From: Basidiobolus ranarum
Taxonomy: Eukaryota; Basidiobolomycota; Basidiobolomycetes; Basidiobolales
NCBI GenBank assembly: GCA_040143965.1
Contig: JASJQH010000002.1
Coordinates: forward strand, 1 to 64,000
Length of the DNA stretch: 64,000 nucleotides
Reading direction: 5' to 3'
Shown: positions 1 to 9,656 of the stretch, piece after piece
How positions within the stretch are numbered: the first letter of the stretch is position 1
Layout: each line of letters begins with the position of its first letter
Program-made: the position numbers and the translations under genes
The notes under the pieces: generated by a model
The model's database searches: none
Told to the model about the DNA's origin: nothing
The model's input: only the letters and a program-made list of their open reading frames with translations

Positions 1-1
1 T

Positions 2-241
2 GGAGACAAGAGAGATCTACACGATCTGTGCGGCAGGTGGTTCTGTGGCCACACAAAACGTGAGAGTGAATCTCCAATAGAGTCAAGTGAATCATCATCC
101 ACCAAGCATTCTACTAAAGGTGAGGAGAAAACCCTGCGTGAACAATCATCAAATAGCGACAAGCGAGATCTTCATGACCTTTGTGGCAGATGGTTTTGTG
201 GACATACAAGAAAAAGAAGTGTTATTCTCGCAACTATCTAA
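2..241 (+). CDS. Secreted repeat-peptide precursor, copy A (5' partial)
   Basis: The gene runs off the left edge, so its signal peptide is not visible. Reading in frame from base 2, it shows GDKR, then DLHDLCGRWFCGHT followed by KR, an acidic Ser/Glu-rich spacer, SDKR, a second identical DLHDLCGRWFCGHT followed by RKR, and a short tail ending at TAA (239-241). The dibasic borders are typical of Kex2-type processing. Each released peptide would hold two Cys four residues apart, able to form a small disulfide ring. The two 14-codon cores differ by nine synonymous and no amino-acid changes, so the peptide is under strong selection. The tail (SVILATI) is much shorter than in copies B and C, which suggests a small indel after the second cassette. 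Function is unknown: a pheromone-like or other signalling peptide is an inference. Confidence 0.85.
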   Translation, partial: GDKRDLHDLCGRWFCGHTKRESESPIESSESSSTKHSTKGEEKTLREQSSNSDKRDLHDLCGRWFCGHTRKRSVILATI

Positions 242-943
242 GATCTTTTATGGGGCAAATTTCTCACAATGTTAGCAGTTGAACATCATGCCATATAACC
301 GCTACAGAGTTTTGCTCTAGTTTAACTCCTTATACTATTTAATTACTTCACTGTCCAGGAGTCAGTTATCTCTTACCTTTTTGTCAACAAACATTTTGTG
401 ATTTTGAATACTCTTGCTTAGCTTTCGACTAACAGTTAATAAACTATCTGGTGTTAATATAATTGATAGGTATTTTGTGAATCTTTTGTTCGTCTACTAA
501 GCTGAGAATATTATACTAAACTCAAATCTATATCTGGATAGATTGATCGTGATATTGAACGAGAATCAATATTCTAATATTGCGCTATTAAAAAGGACGA
601 TTTGTACTAAATGATATTCTAGGAATCCCACAACTGAGAACGCCACAACTGAGAATCCAGAATTTCACTGTCTCACCGTATTTGTTCTGAGAAATGCTTC
701 ATAACCCAACTAGTCTGCCAAAACCTTATTTTCCAAGATATCTCTTGACACCATCAAGATATTTACTCAAGGAGCCATCTACATTGATCTGTAAAGCTTA
801 ATATTCTAAGAATAAAGCGACTGAGAATCACAATTACCCGATGATATGCATTCTACCTGAGATATGACCGTTAAATCGTATAAATAGCTAGGCGCCAGAA
901 CAATAATCTTCAATCAACACTGCGTATCTTTTTATTTATAATC
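242..943. other. Spacer between copies A and B
   Basis: No coding region is visible. It holds the 3' end of copy A and the promoter of copy B. Phrases such as GGAATCC-caactgagaat and ataaa-cgactgag recur in the spacer before copy C, showing that the duplicated unit includes flanking DNA. Confidence 0.6.
879..887 (+). promoter_or_regulatory. TATA box of precursor copy B
   Basis: TATAAATAG lies 57-65 bp upstream of the copy B start codon, the spacing expected for a TATA box and a short 5' leader. The matching stretch upstream of copy C has drifted and lacks a clean TATAAA, so the copies may differ in expression. Confidence 0.6.
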
Positions 944-1330
944 ATGAAATTCATCAACATCTTTGTAGCTTCTACTGTTCTTACTATGACAGTACAAAGT
1001 CTACCTACAAATCAGTATCTCCAATCTGTGGCAGGAGATAAAAGGGATCTTCATGACTTGTGCGGTAGATGGTTCTGCGGTCATACTAAACGTGAAGAAT
1101 TCTCTGCAGTTGTTCAAATCGAGACATCTAACACTGGCTCTGAGGCGATGACTCCTATAAAAGTGGAAGAGCAAACAGTACATGAACAGCCATCCACCAT
1201 CAGTGACAAACGAGATCTGCATGACCTATGTGGAAGGTGGTTCTGTGGTCACACTAGGAAACGAAGCGTTTCCCTACGTAATCACCTCCGATCCTCAATA
1301 AGCAATGGTGTAGATTTTATCAGTAATTGA
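944..1330 (+). CDS. Secreted repeat-peptide precursor, copy B (intact)
   Basis: An intact 128-residue intronless precursor. Residues 1-21 form a hydrophobic signal peptide (MKFINIFV... ending near QSLP). A short pro-segment leads to GDKR, then cassette 1 (DLHDLCGRWFCGHT, KR), a variable acidic spacer of about 40 residues, SDKR, cassette 2 (identical core, RKR) and a basic/serine tail of about 20 residues (SVSLRNHL...). The layout (signal peptide, spacer, dibasic site, repeated short peptide) is that of Kex2-processed repeat proteins, which in fungi include mating alpha-factors and ustiloxin-type precursors. The core does not match any pheromone I recognise. Two Cys in C-x4-C spacing with Trp-Phe before the second Cys suggest a six-residue disulfide ring. 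A TATA box sits 57-65 bp upstream. Confidence 0.9.
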   Translation: MKFINIFVASTVLTMTVQSLPTNQYLQSVAGDKRDLHDLCGRWFCGHTKREEFSAVVQIETSNTGSEAMTPIKVEEQTVHEQPSTISDKRDLHDLCGRWFCGHTRKRSVSLRNHLRSSISNGVDFISN

Positions 1331-2095
1331 GCTCAGTACAACAAAACTAGCGTACTATACTGACCTGGAGTCAGCTGTTTCTTGTCTTGATATCAACCAG
1401 ACTGTAGTAATTTCGAATTCATTTTTTTGTGTTCAATTAAATAATGTAATAAATATTTTATCGTTGTAAATGAAGTAATTGGATCAGATATTATCACAGC
1501 GAAACAAATTTCAGAACGATCATTAATTCAATTATGCTTATTTTTTCAACAGTTATTGCACAAACAGCTACTAATGACAACTCTGTATTCGAAAATCACT
1601 TACTATTCGGTACTCCATAGTACTTCACTCACTCGCTATAACTCTACATATTGAAAATTCAAATACTTCGGATAGTAGAGCTGAGTTAATATTAATCTAG
1701 CAATACATTCTAATATTAAGAGTTATTCGACTGCAGAGATTAACCAGCTCTGTCGTCACAAAATCGAAGATATCGATCTAGTGTCACTTAATATTCTTGG
1801 AATCCATCAACTGAGAATCCTTCTAAGAAATACTCACTAGGGTCAATAAGCAATCAAATGACTGAAAGTTATTTTCTGAAAGATCTCACGGTACTAGCAA
1901 GATATGCACTAGAATCAGGAGCCATCTAACCTAGCCTGTACAACCTAAGGTTCTGGGAATAAACCGATTGAGCATCACAAATGATATGTATTTTGCTCGA
2001 GATACGGTCACTAAACTAAGTAGCTAAGTGACAGAAAGACAGTCTTCAAGTAATTCTATTGCAACATCAATCTCAAGTGCTCTTCAACCATAATT
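1331..2095. other. Spacer between copies B and C
   Basis: No gene is visible. The 3' flank has AATAA-rich sequence suited to polyadenylation (about 1437-1455), matched by similar sequence after copy C (about 2705-2735). The upstream part near 1790-1830 and 1940-2010 resembles the copy B promoter with many changes. Confidence 0.55.
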
Positions 2096-2446
2096 ATGCA
2101 GCTCATCAACCTATTTTTGGTTTTTACTGTTTTTACTCTGACCGTACAAAGTCTACCTGCGGATCCAAAGTTAGAAGTTGTGGCAGGAGATAAAAGAGAC
2201 CTTCATGACTTTTGTGGCGGATGGTTCTGTGGTCACACAAAACGCGAGGAAATCTCCGAAATACCGAATATCAACTCTAAAATGGAGAAAATAGTAAATA
2301 CGCAGCCACCTACTGCCGGTGACAAGCGAGATCTACATGACCTGTGTGGTAGGTGGTTCTGTGGGCACACCAAGAAGCGAAGTGTTTCCTTACGGGATCG
2401 TCTCCGGTCTTCAATAAGCAAAAGCGTAGCTTCTTTCAATAATTGA
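2096..2446 (+). CDS. Secreted repeat-peptide precursor, copy C (intact)
   Basis: A 116-residue intronless paralogue 1,152 bp downstream of copy B. It starts with a signal peptide (MQLINLFLVFTVFTLTVQSLP), then VAGDKR, cassette 1 as DLHDFCGGWFCGHT with KR, a spacer of about 25 residues, GDKR, cassette 2 as the canonical DLHDLCGRWFCGHT with KKR, and a tail SVSLRDRLRSS... close to copy B. Cassette 1 carries Leu-to-Phe and Arg-to-Gly changes, so this copy could release one variant and one standard peptide. Both Cys, both aromatic residues and the dibasic borders are kept. Spacers are diverged between copies B and C while cassettes and tail are conserved. The receptor, target and function are unknown. 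Confidence 0.9.
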   Translation: MQLINLFLVFTVFTLTVQSLPADPKLEVVAGDKRDLHDFCGGWFCGHTKREEISEIPNINSKMEKIVNTQPPTAGDKRDLHDLCGRWFCGHTKKRSVSLRDRLRSSISKSVASFNN

Positions 2447-2916
2447 ACTCAGCGCAACAAAGCTAGAGTTCTATTGAATATAGTTTTTAGTTAGCAGCCC
2501 TATCACCGGCTTTTTTTTTGGATAATTAAGCTTGTACATGACCTGTACTCAACCGTTCCCTGACCCGAAGTTATCTATCTTTTGCCTTGATGTCAACCAA
2601 GTTATGATAGCTCGGAGAATTTTGTTCACTGATCTAGAGTCTTCTGTTTCTTTTCTTTGTTTTAAGCAAACTGAAATATTTTCGAGTCTCTTTTGTATTC
2701 AATGGAAGGATGTAATAAATTTCTTATTGCTGTAAATCAACCAAACATGCGTCACTTGCTTTAGTTTTCTGGGGCTATTGCTTCAGTAAAGAAATATAGC
2801 TAGTAGAATACTCTCATTGTGTCAATGTGTGTCACCGGATATGTGTTCTGGGAATCAAACAGCTCTGCCACATGATCCAAATATTTGCCTCCAACATATG
2901 AAAAAAGACTAATCAG

Positions 2917-3345
2917 ATGGTGCTGTCACTACCATTTTAGTTGTTTCTTCTGTCTTCACTATGGCTACTCAAATTCTACCCATGAGTCAAAGCACTGAGA
3001 ACTAGCAGGAGAGAAGGGAGGTACCTACAAATTAGTATTTCCAATTTGTGGTAGGAGATATAAGAGGTCTTCATGACCTGTGTGGCAGATGGCTTTGTGG
3101 CCATACTAAACGTGATAAAATAACTCCAGAAAGCCTAGTTGAATCACCAACTACCAATTCTGAGCCAGAACCTCTTGTTAGAATTGAGAATGAACCTGAA
3201 TAGTTACCTACCACAGGCGATAAGATTGATCTGCATGACTATGTGGTAAATGGTTCTGCAGACATACCATAGAAAAAAGTGTCTTGTATTGTTCCTATTG
3301 CATATCCAGTATTAAAAATATCACTCTTGATTTCAGCAGTTAAAC
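2917..3345 (+). pseudogene. Decayed copy D of the repeat-peptide precursor
   Basis: A fourth copy is recognisable but broken. The signal-peptide region has an in-frame TAG seven codons after a possible ATG at 2917. Cassette 1 near 3060-3115 reads as DLHDLCGRWFCGHT with changes (Asp to Gly, Phe to Leu), and the upstream Lys-Arg has become Ile-Arg. A TAG follows in the spacer. In cassette 2 near 3215-3275 the upstream dibasic site is lost and a one-base deletion after the Asp codon shifts the frame. Part of the leader near 3021-3060 closely matches copy B (1006-1043), so a small internal duplication or conversion event also occurred. I do not expect a functional product. Confidence 0.8.
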
Positions 3346-4560
3346 TCTACACCATGATACTTCTGCAGTAACTAGCCAATACAAACTGGTAGCTTACCTA
3401 TATGTTGGGAAGTTATGTGAGCAAGATCTGTATCTTGGCTAAACCTATACAAAGATGTAATGTATGAAACAGTTGGCTACATAGGGAAAGGGATATCAAA
3501 TGTGATACTGATAGTGACTTCAACAGTCTGCATCTTGCTATTCCTTGCTTCTTCTAACAACCTCCTTTTGATTGTATGATATTATATTTGTAGCAGCCAG
3601 CATGTTGTTCCAGGAGTGGGCAAATATGCTAACAAAGGCCCCAGAAACGTGAGTGCAAAGTTTGAGGCCTTTAGGACAGGCTTTTGAAATCTATATATCT
3701 TCAAACTTCCAAGTAAATTCTGATTGAGAATAGTAGGAGATATCTGAGTTCAATATGGAATAACTAAATACTAAGCTATATATGGCTATATACATGTTTA
3801 GACTATGTTAATTTCAATAAGGACTACTTATATTCTGACCAGACCTGTACCAAAACTCATATCTACACAGTTAAACAATATTCATGGTTTGTTAAGTAAG
3901 GCTATTGAACTGTATTATCCCTAACATGCTCGCCAATCTCTTAACTGACACATCCAAATTAGTTGATAATCTTAAGCCAAATATTACTTAGGTCAAAATG
4001 TTGCCTAAACTAATCCAACAACAGCTATTTTGTTTCCACGGATATTCTAAACCTAACCCTTAATGAAAGATTAGAGTTAAGCACCTAACTATTTACTTAC
4101 TATGTTTAGCACATTACTTTACAAGTCTAAAGTGTCACAAAAATCTCGAATATATTTGAGAAATGTCAGAAATGTTCAGAAAAGATAGAAATTCTTAAGC
4201 TCGTCCAAAACTTTCTACTATACCAAAGTAGGAGATGTATAGTTAATTTTCAAATATCGGAGTTAAGTGCAAATCATATGTAAGCCACATAACCAACTTT
4301 TATATATGTTCAGTTTAATTTCACAATTTTCTGACGGGCGATATATAAGCTCGGTTCTAAGAACACTGACCATACCATTCTGGTGATATTATATTATTAT
4401 TATGCAAAAAAAGAATTGCCAATTGGAATAAAATATGTAATTGTTCAATTAAGTTAGATCCAGTGTGAGATTAAATATGATAATAGCCATTGTATCGTCA
4501 TATATATGCCATGATTACTGTAGATATCAGTAACTAGGTATAAATGGTCCAACTTAAAAG

Positions 4561-4586
4561 CACGTATTAGGTCCACGTATTAGGTC
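4561..4586 (+). repeat. 13-bp exact tandem direct repeat
   Basis: CACGTATTAGGTC occurs twice back to back (4561-4573 and 4574-4586), about 340 bp upstream of the cytochrome b5 reductase start. Each unit contains CACGT, the core of bHLH-type sites, but a regulatory role is only a possibility. Confidence 0.6.
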
Positions 4587-4872
4587 ATTCCAGTAATGTA
4601 TATGTAAAATCGTCACGAGGAGAGCACAACCAACGGAGTGAATTACAGAGTGAATTTATCCCATCAGCAACTATGACTATCAATTACCGCTTATCGAGTA
4701 ACTTTGGGATGTTTTCCTTCTATGCTCATTAGGGAATCAGGAATACCTTAGTGGTCAACCATGCATATATACTGAACCTTTGATTAACAGGTAGTATGTA
4801 TGTGGTGACGTGATCATTCTGACGAATTCATTTGGTGGAAAAAGGTTCAGGTGACGTGCATTCTTGAGTCAT

Positions 4873-4880
4873 TATATAAG
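4873..4880 (+). promoter_or_regulatory. TATA box of cytochrome b5 reductase gene
   Basis: TATATAAG lies 44 bp upstream of the ATG at 4924, in the position expected for a TATA element with a very short leader. Confidence 0.5.
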
Positions 4881-4923
4881 CTAGATATGGTCTCGAACTG
4901 AGATTCATTCAGACATATACATT

Positions 4924-6030
4924 ATGCGTGGTTCTATTCTTTTCACCGCTCAGCGCCTTTCTAGTGCCAGTAGATTCGCACCGTCTTTATCCAGACCACT
5001 TTCTACTCATTCTTCTACAGCAACCATAGCCTCAACTCGCCGCCTTAACCCGTTCCTCAAATTTACTAGTTATGCTGTCCCTCTTGCTGCCATGGGTGGT
5101 ATGTATACAATCCCACATGATTTCCTAGATATAATAATTCTAGGAAATCACAAAGTGATAAATCTCTAAATTCTTGTCTGTTTTTGTATATTAGCGGCGT
5201 ACTATCAGTACTCTACTTTAGTTGAGAATGCCGGTAGTAAAGATTCCAGCAATCTCGAAAAGGCTCTGGACCCCAGCAAGTTCATTGATTTCAAACTCAA
5301 GGAGGTTAAAGATATCAATTATAATACGAAACGCTTCCGTTTCGAACTTCCAGAGGGAACTGTCTTGGGAATGACGGTGGCGTCCTGTATCATGACTCAA
5401 GCACCTAAATCAGAAGGCTCTAAAGAGATGGTTGTACGCCCCTATACTCCTACATCTGACGAGGACTCACCCGGTTACTTCGATTTGGTCATCAAGAAAT
5501 ATAAGGGTGGGCCCATGTCCGAACACATTCATAGCCTAAAACCGGGTGATAAACTATCTGTCAAAGGACCATTCTCCAAGTACCCTTACGAAGCCAATAA
5601 GTTGAAGCATGTAGGAATGATTGCTGGTGGTACTGGTATAACCCCCATGTTGCAGGTATTGAGGAAAATCTTCAAGAATCCAGCCGATAAAACCAAGATT
5701 ACCTTGATCTTTGCTAATGTAACTGAAGAAGATATTTTACTTCGTGAAGAGCTTGATAAACTAGCACAGGAACATAAAGGTCAGCTAGAGATCCATTATA
5801 CTTTGGATAAACCACCCAGCAATTGGTCTCATGACCAAGGACGTGTTGACAAAGAGAAAATTCAAAAGTACATACCTAAGCCAGGTAAAGATGTCATGGT
5901 ATTTATCTGTGGACCGGATCAAATGCTTGCTGGTATCTCTGGTAGCAAAAATCCCGATAAATCTCAAGGAAAGCTTGGTGGTATTTTGAAAGAATTAGGT
6001 TACTCTGAGGACAATGTCTACAAATTTTAA
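4924..6030 (+). CDS. MCR1: NADH-cytochrome b5 reductase, mitochondrial MCR1-like
   Basis: Two exons, 4924-5098 and 5195-6030, encode about 336 residues. The enzyme moves electrons from NADH through FAD to cytochrome b5 or other acceptors; MCR1-type forms sit in mitochondrial membranes. The first 45 residues are rich in Ser, Arg and Ala (a presequence), followed by a hydrophobic stretch. RPYTPTS is the FAD-binding motif, GGTGITPMLQ the NADH-binding glycine motif, and CGPDQM the C-terminal nucleotide motif; the protein ends in VYKF, as in this family. The intron (5099-5194) restores a continuous frame reading AAMGAAYYQYSTL across the junction and contains an unusual perfect hairpin. Paralogues of the CBR1 type cannot be excluded, but the long N-terminus favours MCR1. 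Confidence 0.9.
5118..5150 (+). repeat. Perfect 12-bp inverted repeat inside an intron
   Basis: TGATTTCCTAGA (5118-5129) and its exact reverse complement (5139-5150) are separated by nine A/T bases. The pair lies wholly inside the intron of the cytochrome b5 reductase gene, so the pre-mRNA could form a 12-bp hairpin. It may be a footprint of a small mobile element or affect splicing; neither is shown. Confidence 0.7.
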
Positions 6031-6253
6031 TCATGTCCGAGCAATATTTACCATGTGAATTAGTAATTGAAATAAAAACAGAACATATCTGTGAATGTAC
6101 TATGTAGCAGATGATAACTGATGAAATACTCGATCAGCCATGGAATATAAAGGAATAATAATAGCATTTAATGTAATATTTAGATATGCTTCGAAAGTTT
6201 GTTTATTCTAGCTTCAAAAAGCCTAAACTATATACAATTTGCTTGTTGATCAA

Positions 6254-7178
6254 TCATCGGTGATTTCGCATCTCTCGTAATCGCCTCAAGCGCTGCTGGT
6301 CTGCCTGTGTAAACACTGGTGGATCAACTCCGAGTGTGGGATGTTTTTGATCTTGAGATGAGCACTGGGGTGATTTATATTGATGTGCATTGTTTCTGCC
6401 ATTACTACCACCGACATCATTCGAATTGGGAGGTTGCTGATAAGTTGGACGAAATAGTTGAGAGGTAGGAAGGATATGTTTTTCATGGCGGGTAATCGGT
6501 TTGTTTCTTCGATCGAGCTCTTTGAAGTTATAATCTTCATCCGAATTTATGCTCATTTCCTGGAGATTGTGTGGAAGATGCGATGGATTATATCTTTTTG
6601 TAGTCTTTGAAGGATTTGCTCTCAGTTGTTGATTTCGTACAGAGAAAACATCGGCTTGTGGTTGAGGTTTAGAAGGAGCTACAGGAAGGCCACCGATCAT
6701 GGTAAACGGCTCACTTAAAACTTCATCAACCTTGCGAAGCAAAGCATTTACTTCTTCTTCTTGAGGTACAGTTGTGACATATTGGTATTCACTACCTTTT
6801 AAAGCGGCATCTACTTTAGCTAGTAAAACCTGAGTATCGTTATATTGAGAGTAGTTAACTTCGTTGAGTTCAGTTTGGTCATTTGATTGTAGTTTAGAAT
6901 AACGGGTATCTTCTAAATTCACTTCCAATAAAGGGTGGTGTAAATTATCTCTTGGTTTGTATGCATTTTGGGTTTTTAGATGGTTCTCCTTCTCTACTTT
7001 TAAGCTTGGAGCTTGATGTTTTGATTTGGCTCTTGGGGTGGCATTAGCCTAATAAGAAGTGTAAGTTGGCGAAGGTGACCCCTATAGTCGAATAACTTAC
7101 TTGAAGCTGGGCTTGAATCCAATCCAATTGACCCTCTAAACCTTGGTTAGAGAATTTTCGTTCTTTCGAATGAGTCAT
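6254..7178 (-). CDS. Hypothetical protein, low complexity, 290 aa
   Basis: Exon 1 (7178-7101) encodes 26 residues starting MTHSKERKFSNQGLEG and ends at a GTAAGT donor. Exon 2 (7048-6254) follows a TTAG acceptor and continues in frame to TGA. The predicted 290-residue protein is hydrophilic and rich in Gln, Asn, Pro and Ser. It has a short possible amphipathic helix near the N-terminus (LEGQLDWIQAQLQ), two related acidic helices near residues 100-140 (LLAKVDAAL and LLRKVDEVL), and a basic C-terminus (QRLRRLREMRNHR). No signal peptide or membrane segment is seen. I do not recognise the family. It is convergent with the cytochrome b5 reductase gene, with stops about 220 bp apart. Confidence 0.65.
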
Positions 7179-7546
7179 TTGAGAGAGGATAGTATAATAT
7201 CAAAGAAGTCACACTTGTTTATATCGTTTCATGAAAATATCAAAACAAATCAAGATGAACTTTAACATTTAATTGTTGGTAAAATTTTCCTAAATAAAGT
7301 TAAGATGGATTTTTCAGATCTTACCAGAAGATTGAAAGTACCATATTAACTAAGGGAAAATATGAGGATATGGGGAGAATAATGAGCGAACAGTGTAGTA
7401 AGCAGAAGAAAAAGAATCAGGATAAGCAATAAGATTCTGCAATATTTACACGGAATTTCTATTTGGTCTATGACTTCACTTTTAAGGGTTAAGAAGAAGG
7501 GTTATTTTATGGGAAACATCTGGGAACTCAATTTAGTTACGTTTGC

Positions 7547-7780
7547 TTAGTAGACGTGAGCAGGGGTGACCGCGCCAAGTGGCCACATAGCCTCCACAAT
7601 TGCATTCCGGCGTCTAAAAGCAAACTCTGGGATAGTCTTATCTAAAGACATGGTTAGTCCTTGCCCGGTGTAATTATGAACAGGTAAGCATGAACCCCTT
7701 GAACAACTTGTGGGCCTGGTAAATAGGCTTTCAAAGGAATCCATAGTGGAATAGTGAGAGGGCTGTTGGTACGAGTTCAT
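7547..7780 (-). CDS. Possible small hypothetical protein, 77 aa
   Basis: A single open frame with an ATG at 7780 encodes 77 residues. It has no low-complexity bias and ends TPAHVY. I see no domain, signal peptide or membrane segment and no clear TATA element. It could be a chance frame or one exon of a longer gene; it is listed because composition is balanced and no other gene occupies the interval. Confidence 0.3.
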   Translation of the reverse strand: MNSYQQPSHYSTMDSFESLFTRPTSCSRGSCLPVHNYTGQGLTMSLDKTIPEFAFRRRNAIVEAMWPLGAVTPAHVY

Positions 7781-8955
7781 TTTATTACGAGGTTTGGAGG
7801 AGAATATTAAGAGGGGTTTGTTTAGTGAGCTAGTGGCGGCAGTATCTCTTTTATTCTCTTTGACTATGCCAATTTAAGTACATTGTTTACCAATTAATGC
7901 ACCACTGAAATTTTCCAATTTAATAACGGATCTTCAGTAATTTATGTTTATAATTGAGTTGTTTGTGTAAAGGAAATGTAGTGGAGATAGGAGACACCGT
8001 GAATTGAAATAGCCATAAATGACTTGTCCACGAGGTACTATGATACCACTATTGTTCTATCACATACAGAGTGTAAAGGATAAACAAATCAGTCGAGCAG
8101 AACGCCTTCGTGATTCGAGATCCGCGTGGTACTGACTAATGTCAGGCGGTCAGCCAAAGTCACTCTCATTGTGTGTTGATCTTCTTCGTGAGCCACACAG
8201 TGTCTTTATTGACTAGAATTTGATCGAGAATTATGGGATCCGGGTGCTTCGAATTATTCAAATATTCTTCTGATTGGATCACTTTTTTGACACTTACATA
8301 TGGAGGATGTCAATATGGATCGATTCTTACAAATGCAGGAGAGTGAATGCAAATTTACTATGGAATGCATATAGTGCCTTTTAATGACTTTCTCTTATAC
8401 TTGACCTTATACATGCTCATCAAGTGTATAGTCACTTGAGGGAGACGTAGTTCAAGACGCTCATATTGGATCATTCAAACTATACAACGTGTCATTATTT
8501 GAGCAAAATCAACATTGTAAAAACCCATCTACTGGTACACTCATGAACCGTCTTTTTCTTCTAAGATAAGGTCAAACTACTCCCAGAAGAGGAAAGGGAA
8601 AATATAGAGGATAAAAAGAGGGATGGTCCAGAAAGAGCTGTAGTTTGCCATACAGAGATATAAGAGTTTGGGTGCTTTCGTCGAAGTTTGATTGAGCAAT
8701 ATGAATCTGGGATTTTCGCACTATAGCTTCGCATATAGAATATGTCCCGATAGCTCAGTTGTTGCCAGCTGTTAGTTGATCTTTTCAGTTGTATGCATAC
8801 AGCCTTTAACAAGGTGGATTCCTCGGACTTCTTAATGATGTGGATAGTGAGATAAAGTCCATATATGCTAGATGAATTGAATCTTACAATAGTTATATAT
8901 ATTGTGCTATAGTTTATTGTTGCAAGTAGTTCGTTTCAAATACAAAAACACCCTA
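7781..8955. other. Interval with no supported gene
   Basis: Both strands were read. A minus-strand frame at 8561-8812 lacks an ATG start and ends in a Ser/Leu-rich run; I do not support it. No RNA gene or repeat was recognised. Confidence 0.45.
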
Positions 8956-9370
8956 TTAGTGTATTGTAAGGAAGGCCGCACTCAACTTTCGAGATAACTC
9001 TTCCGAGTGTTTACGCGCAAAAGCTGGACTAACTGAAAATAATAGCGCATCCATTGTTTCGAAAGTTGCACCTGTATGTATACTTATCTTTTGTTCGTAG
9101 TCTAAGTTTGCTTCTTTATCAAGTGATTTCAGTTCTACGATCTATACTTATTTATTAATGAGAAGCATTTGAATAAGAAAGACTGCAAATCCTTACCTTA
9201 AAACCACGAGAAGATAACTGAATTATCAGTTCAACTTTTTCTAACAAGGTAATCTTGAATAAAGCATTTCCCCTTTCCTCCGAAATTATCACTCCTTGTT
9301 CGGCTAGACCGTAGGTATAATTTTGGGTTGCGTCTATCAACTGATCTCTTTGGGAATTGCAGCTTTGCAT
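8956..9370 (-). CDS. GSKIP-domain protein
   Basis: Two exons, 9370-9197 and 9141-8956, encode about 119 residues. The donor after RGFK is GTAAGG and the acceptor TATAG restores the frame as RGFKIVELKSLD. The pattern of a first beta-rich part (ALFKITLLEKVELIIQLSSRGFKIVE), then an insertion, then a helical end (FETMDALLFSVSPAFARKHSEELSRKLSA) matches the GSKIP fold. In animals GSKIP is a small GSK3-beta and PKA-anchoring protein, and the fold also occurs in CLU/TIF31 proteins. The SPAF...LxxKL segment corresponds to the SPAY...LLxRL stretch of GSKIP. The gene is divergent from OXA1 with 286 bp between start codons, so they may share a promoter region. Assignment is from pattern memory only. Confidence 0.65.
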
Positions 9371-9656
9371 TTCACTTTGTTAAGGTTGAGCTCTCATTAC
9401 GCTTTAGTGTTACCTTCGAATATTGTTCACAGTATTATCCAATACAGATCTAAATTAGCTAAACATCAATATTCCGAAATGCCTTATTCCATTACCAAAC
9501 AGTTCGGTTAATTCAAATATGATCGTTATATTCGCGGGCCATAGATGCTCAAAATAGAAAGAGAATTTTTTTGTATTGTACCTGTGGTAGCTTTGAAAAG
9601 ACTGTTGAATAGTGTTAAGTGTGCATTATCTATTTTCGGCTTTACAACCAGTAGTT

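Larger units (their letters stand above)
3346..4923. other. Gene-poor interval after the peptide array
   Basis: About 1.6 kb of AT-rich sequence with no open frame that looks coding. It holds an exact 13-bp tandem direct repeat (4561-4586) and, at its right end, the promoter of the cytochrome b5 reductase gene. Confidence 0.5.

Noticed and set aside
87-275. Open frame of 62 codons over copy A
   Set aside because: It is an overlapping frame; the dibasic-flanked cassettes are in the frame that starts at base 2.
8735-8790. Phrase resembling a tRNA D-arm (ATAGCTCAGTTG)
   Set aside because: No matching B box or acceptor stem follows.
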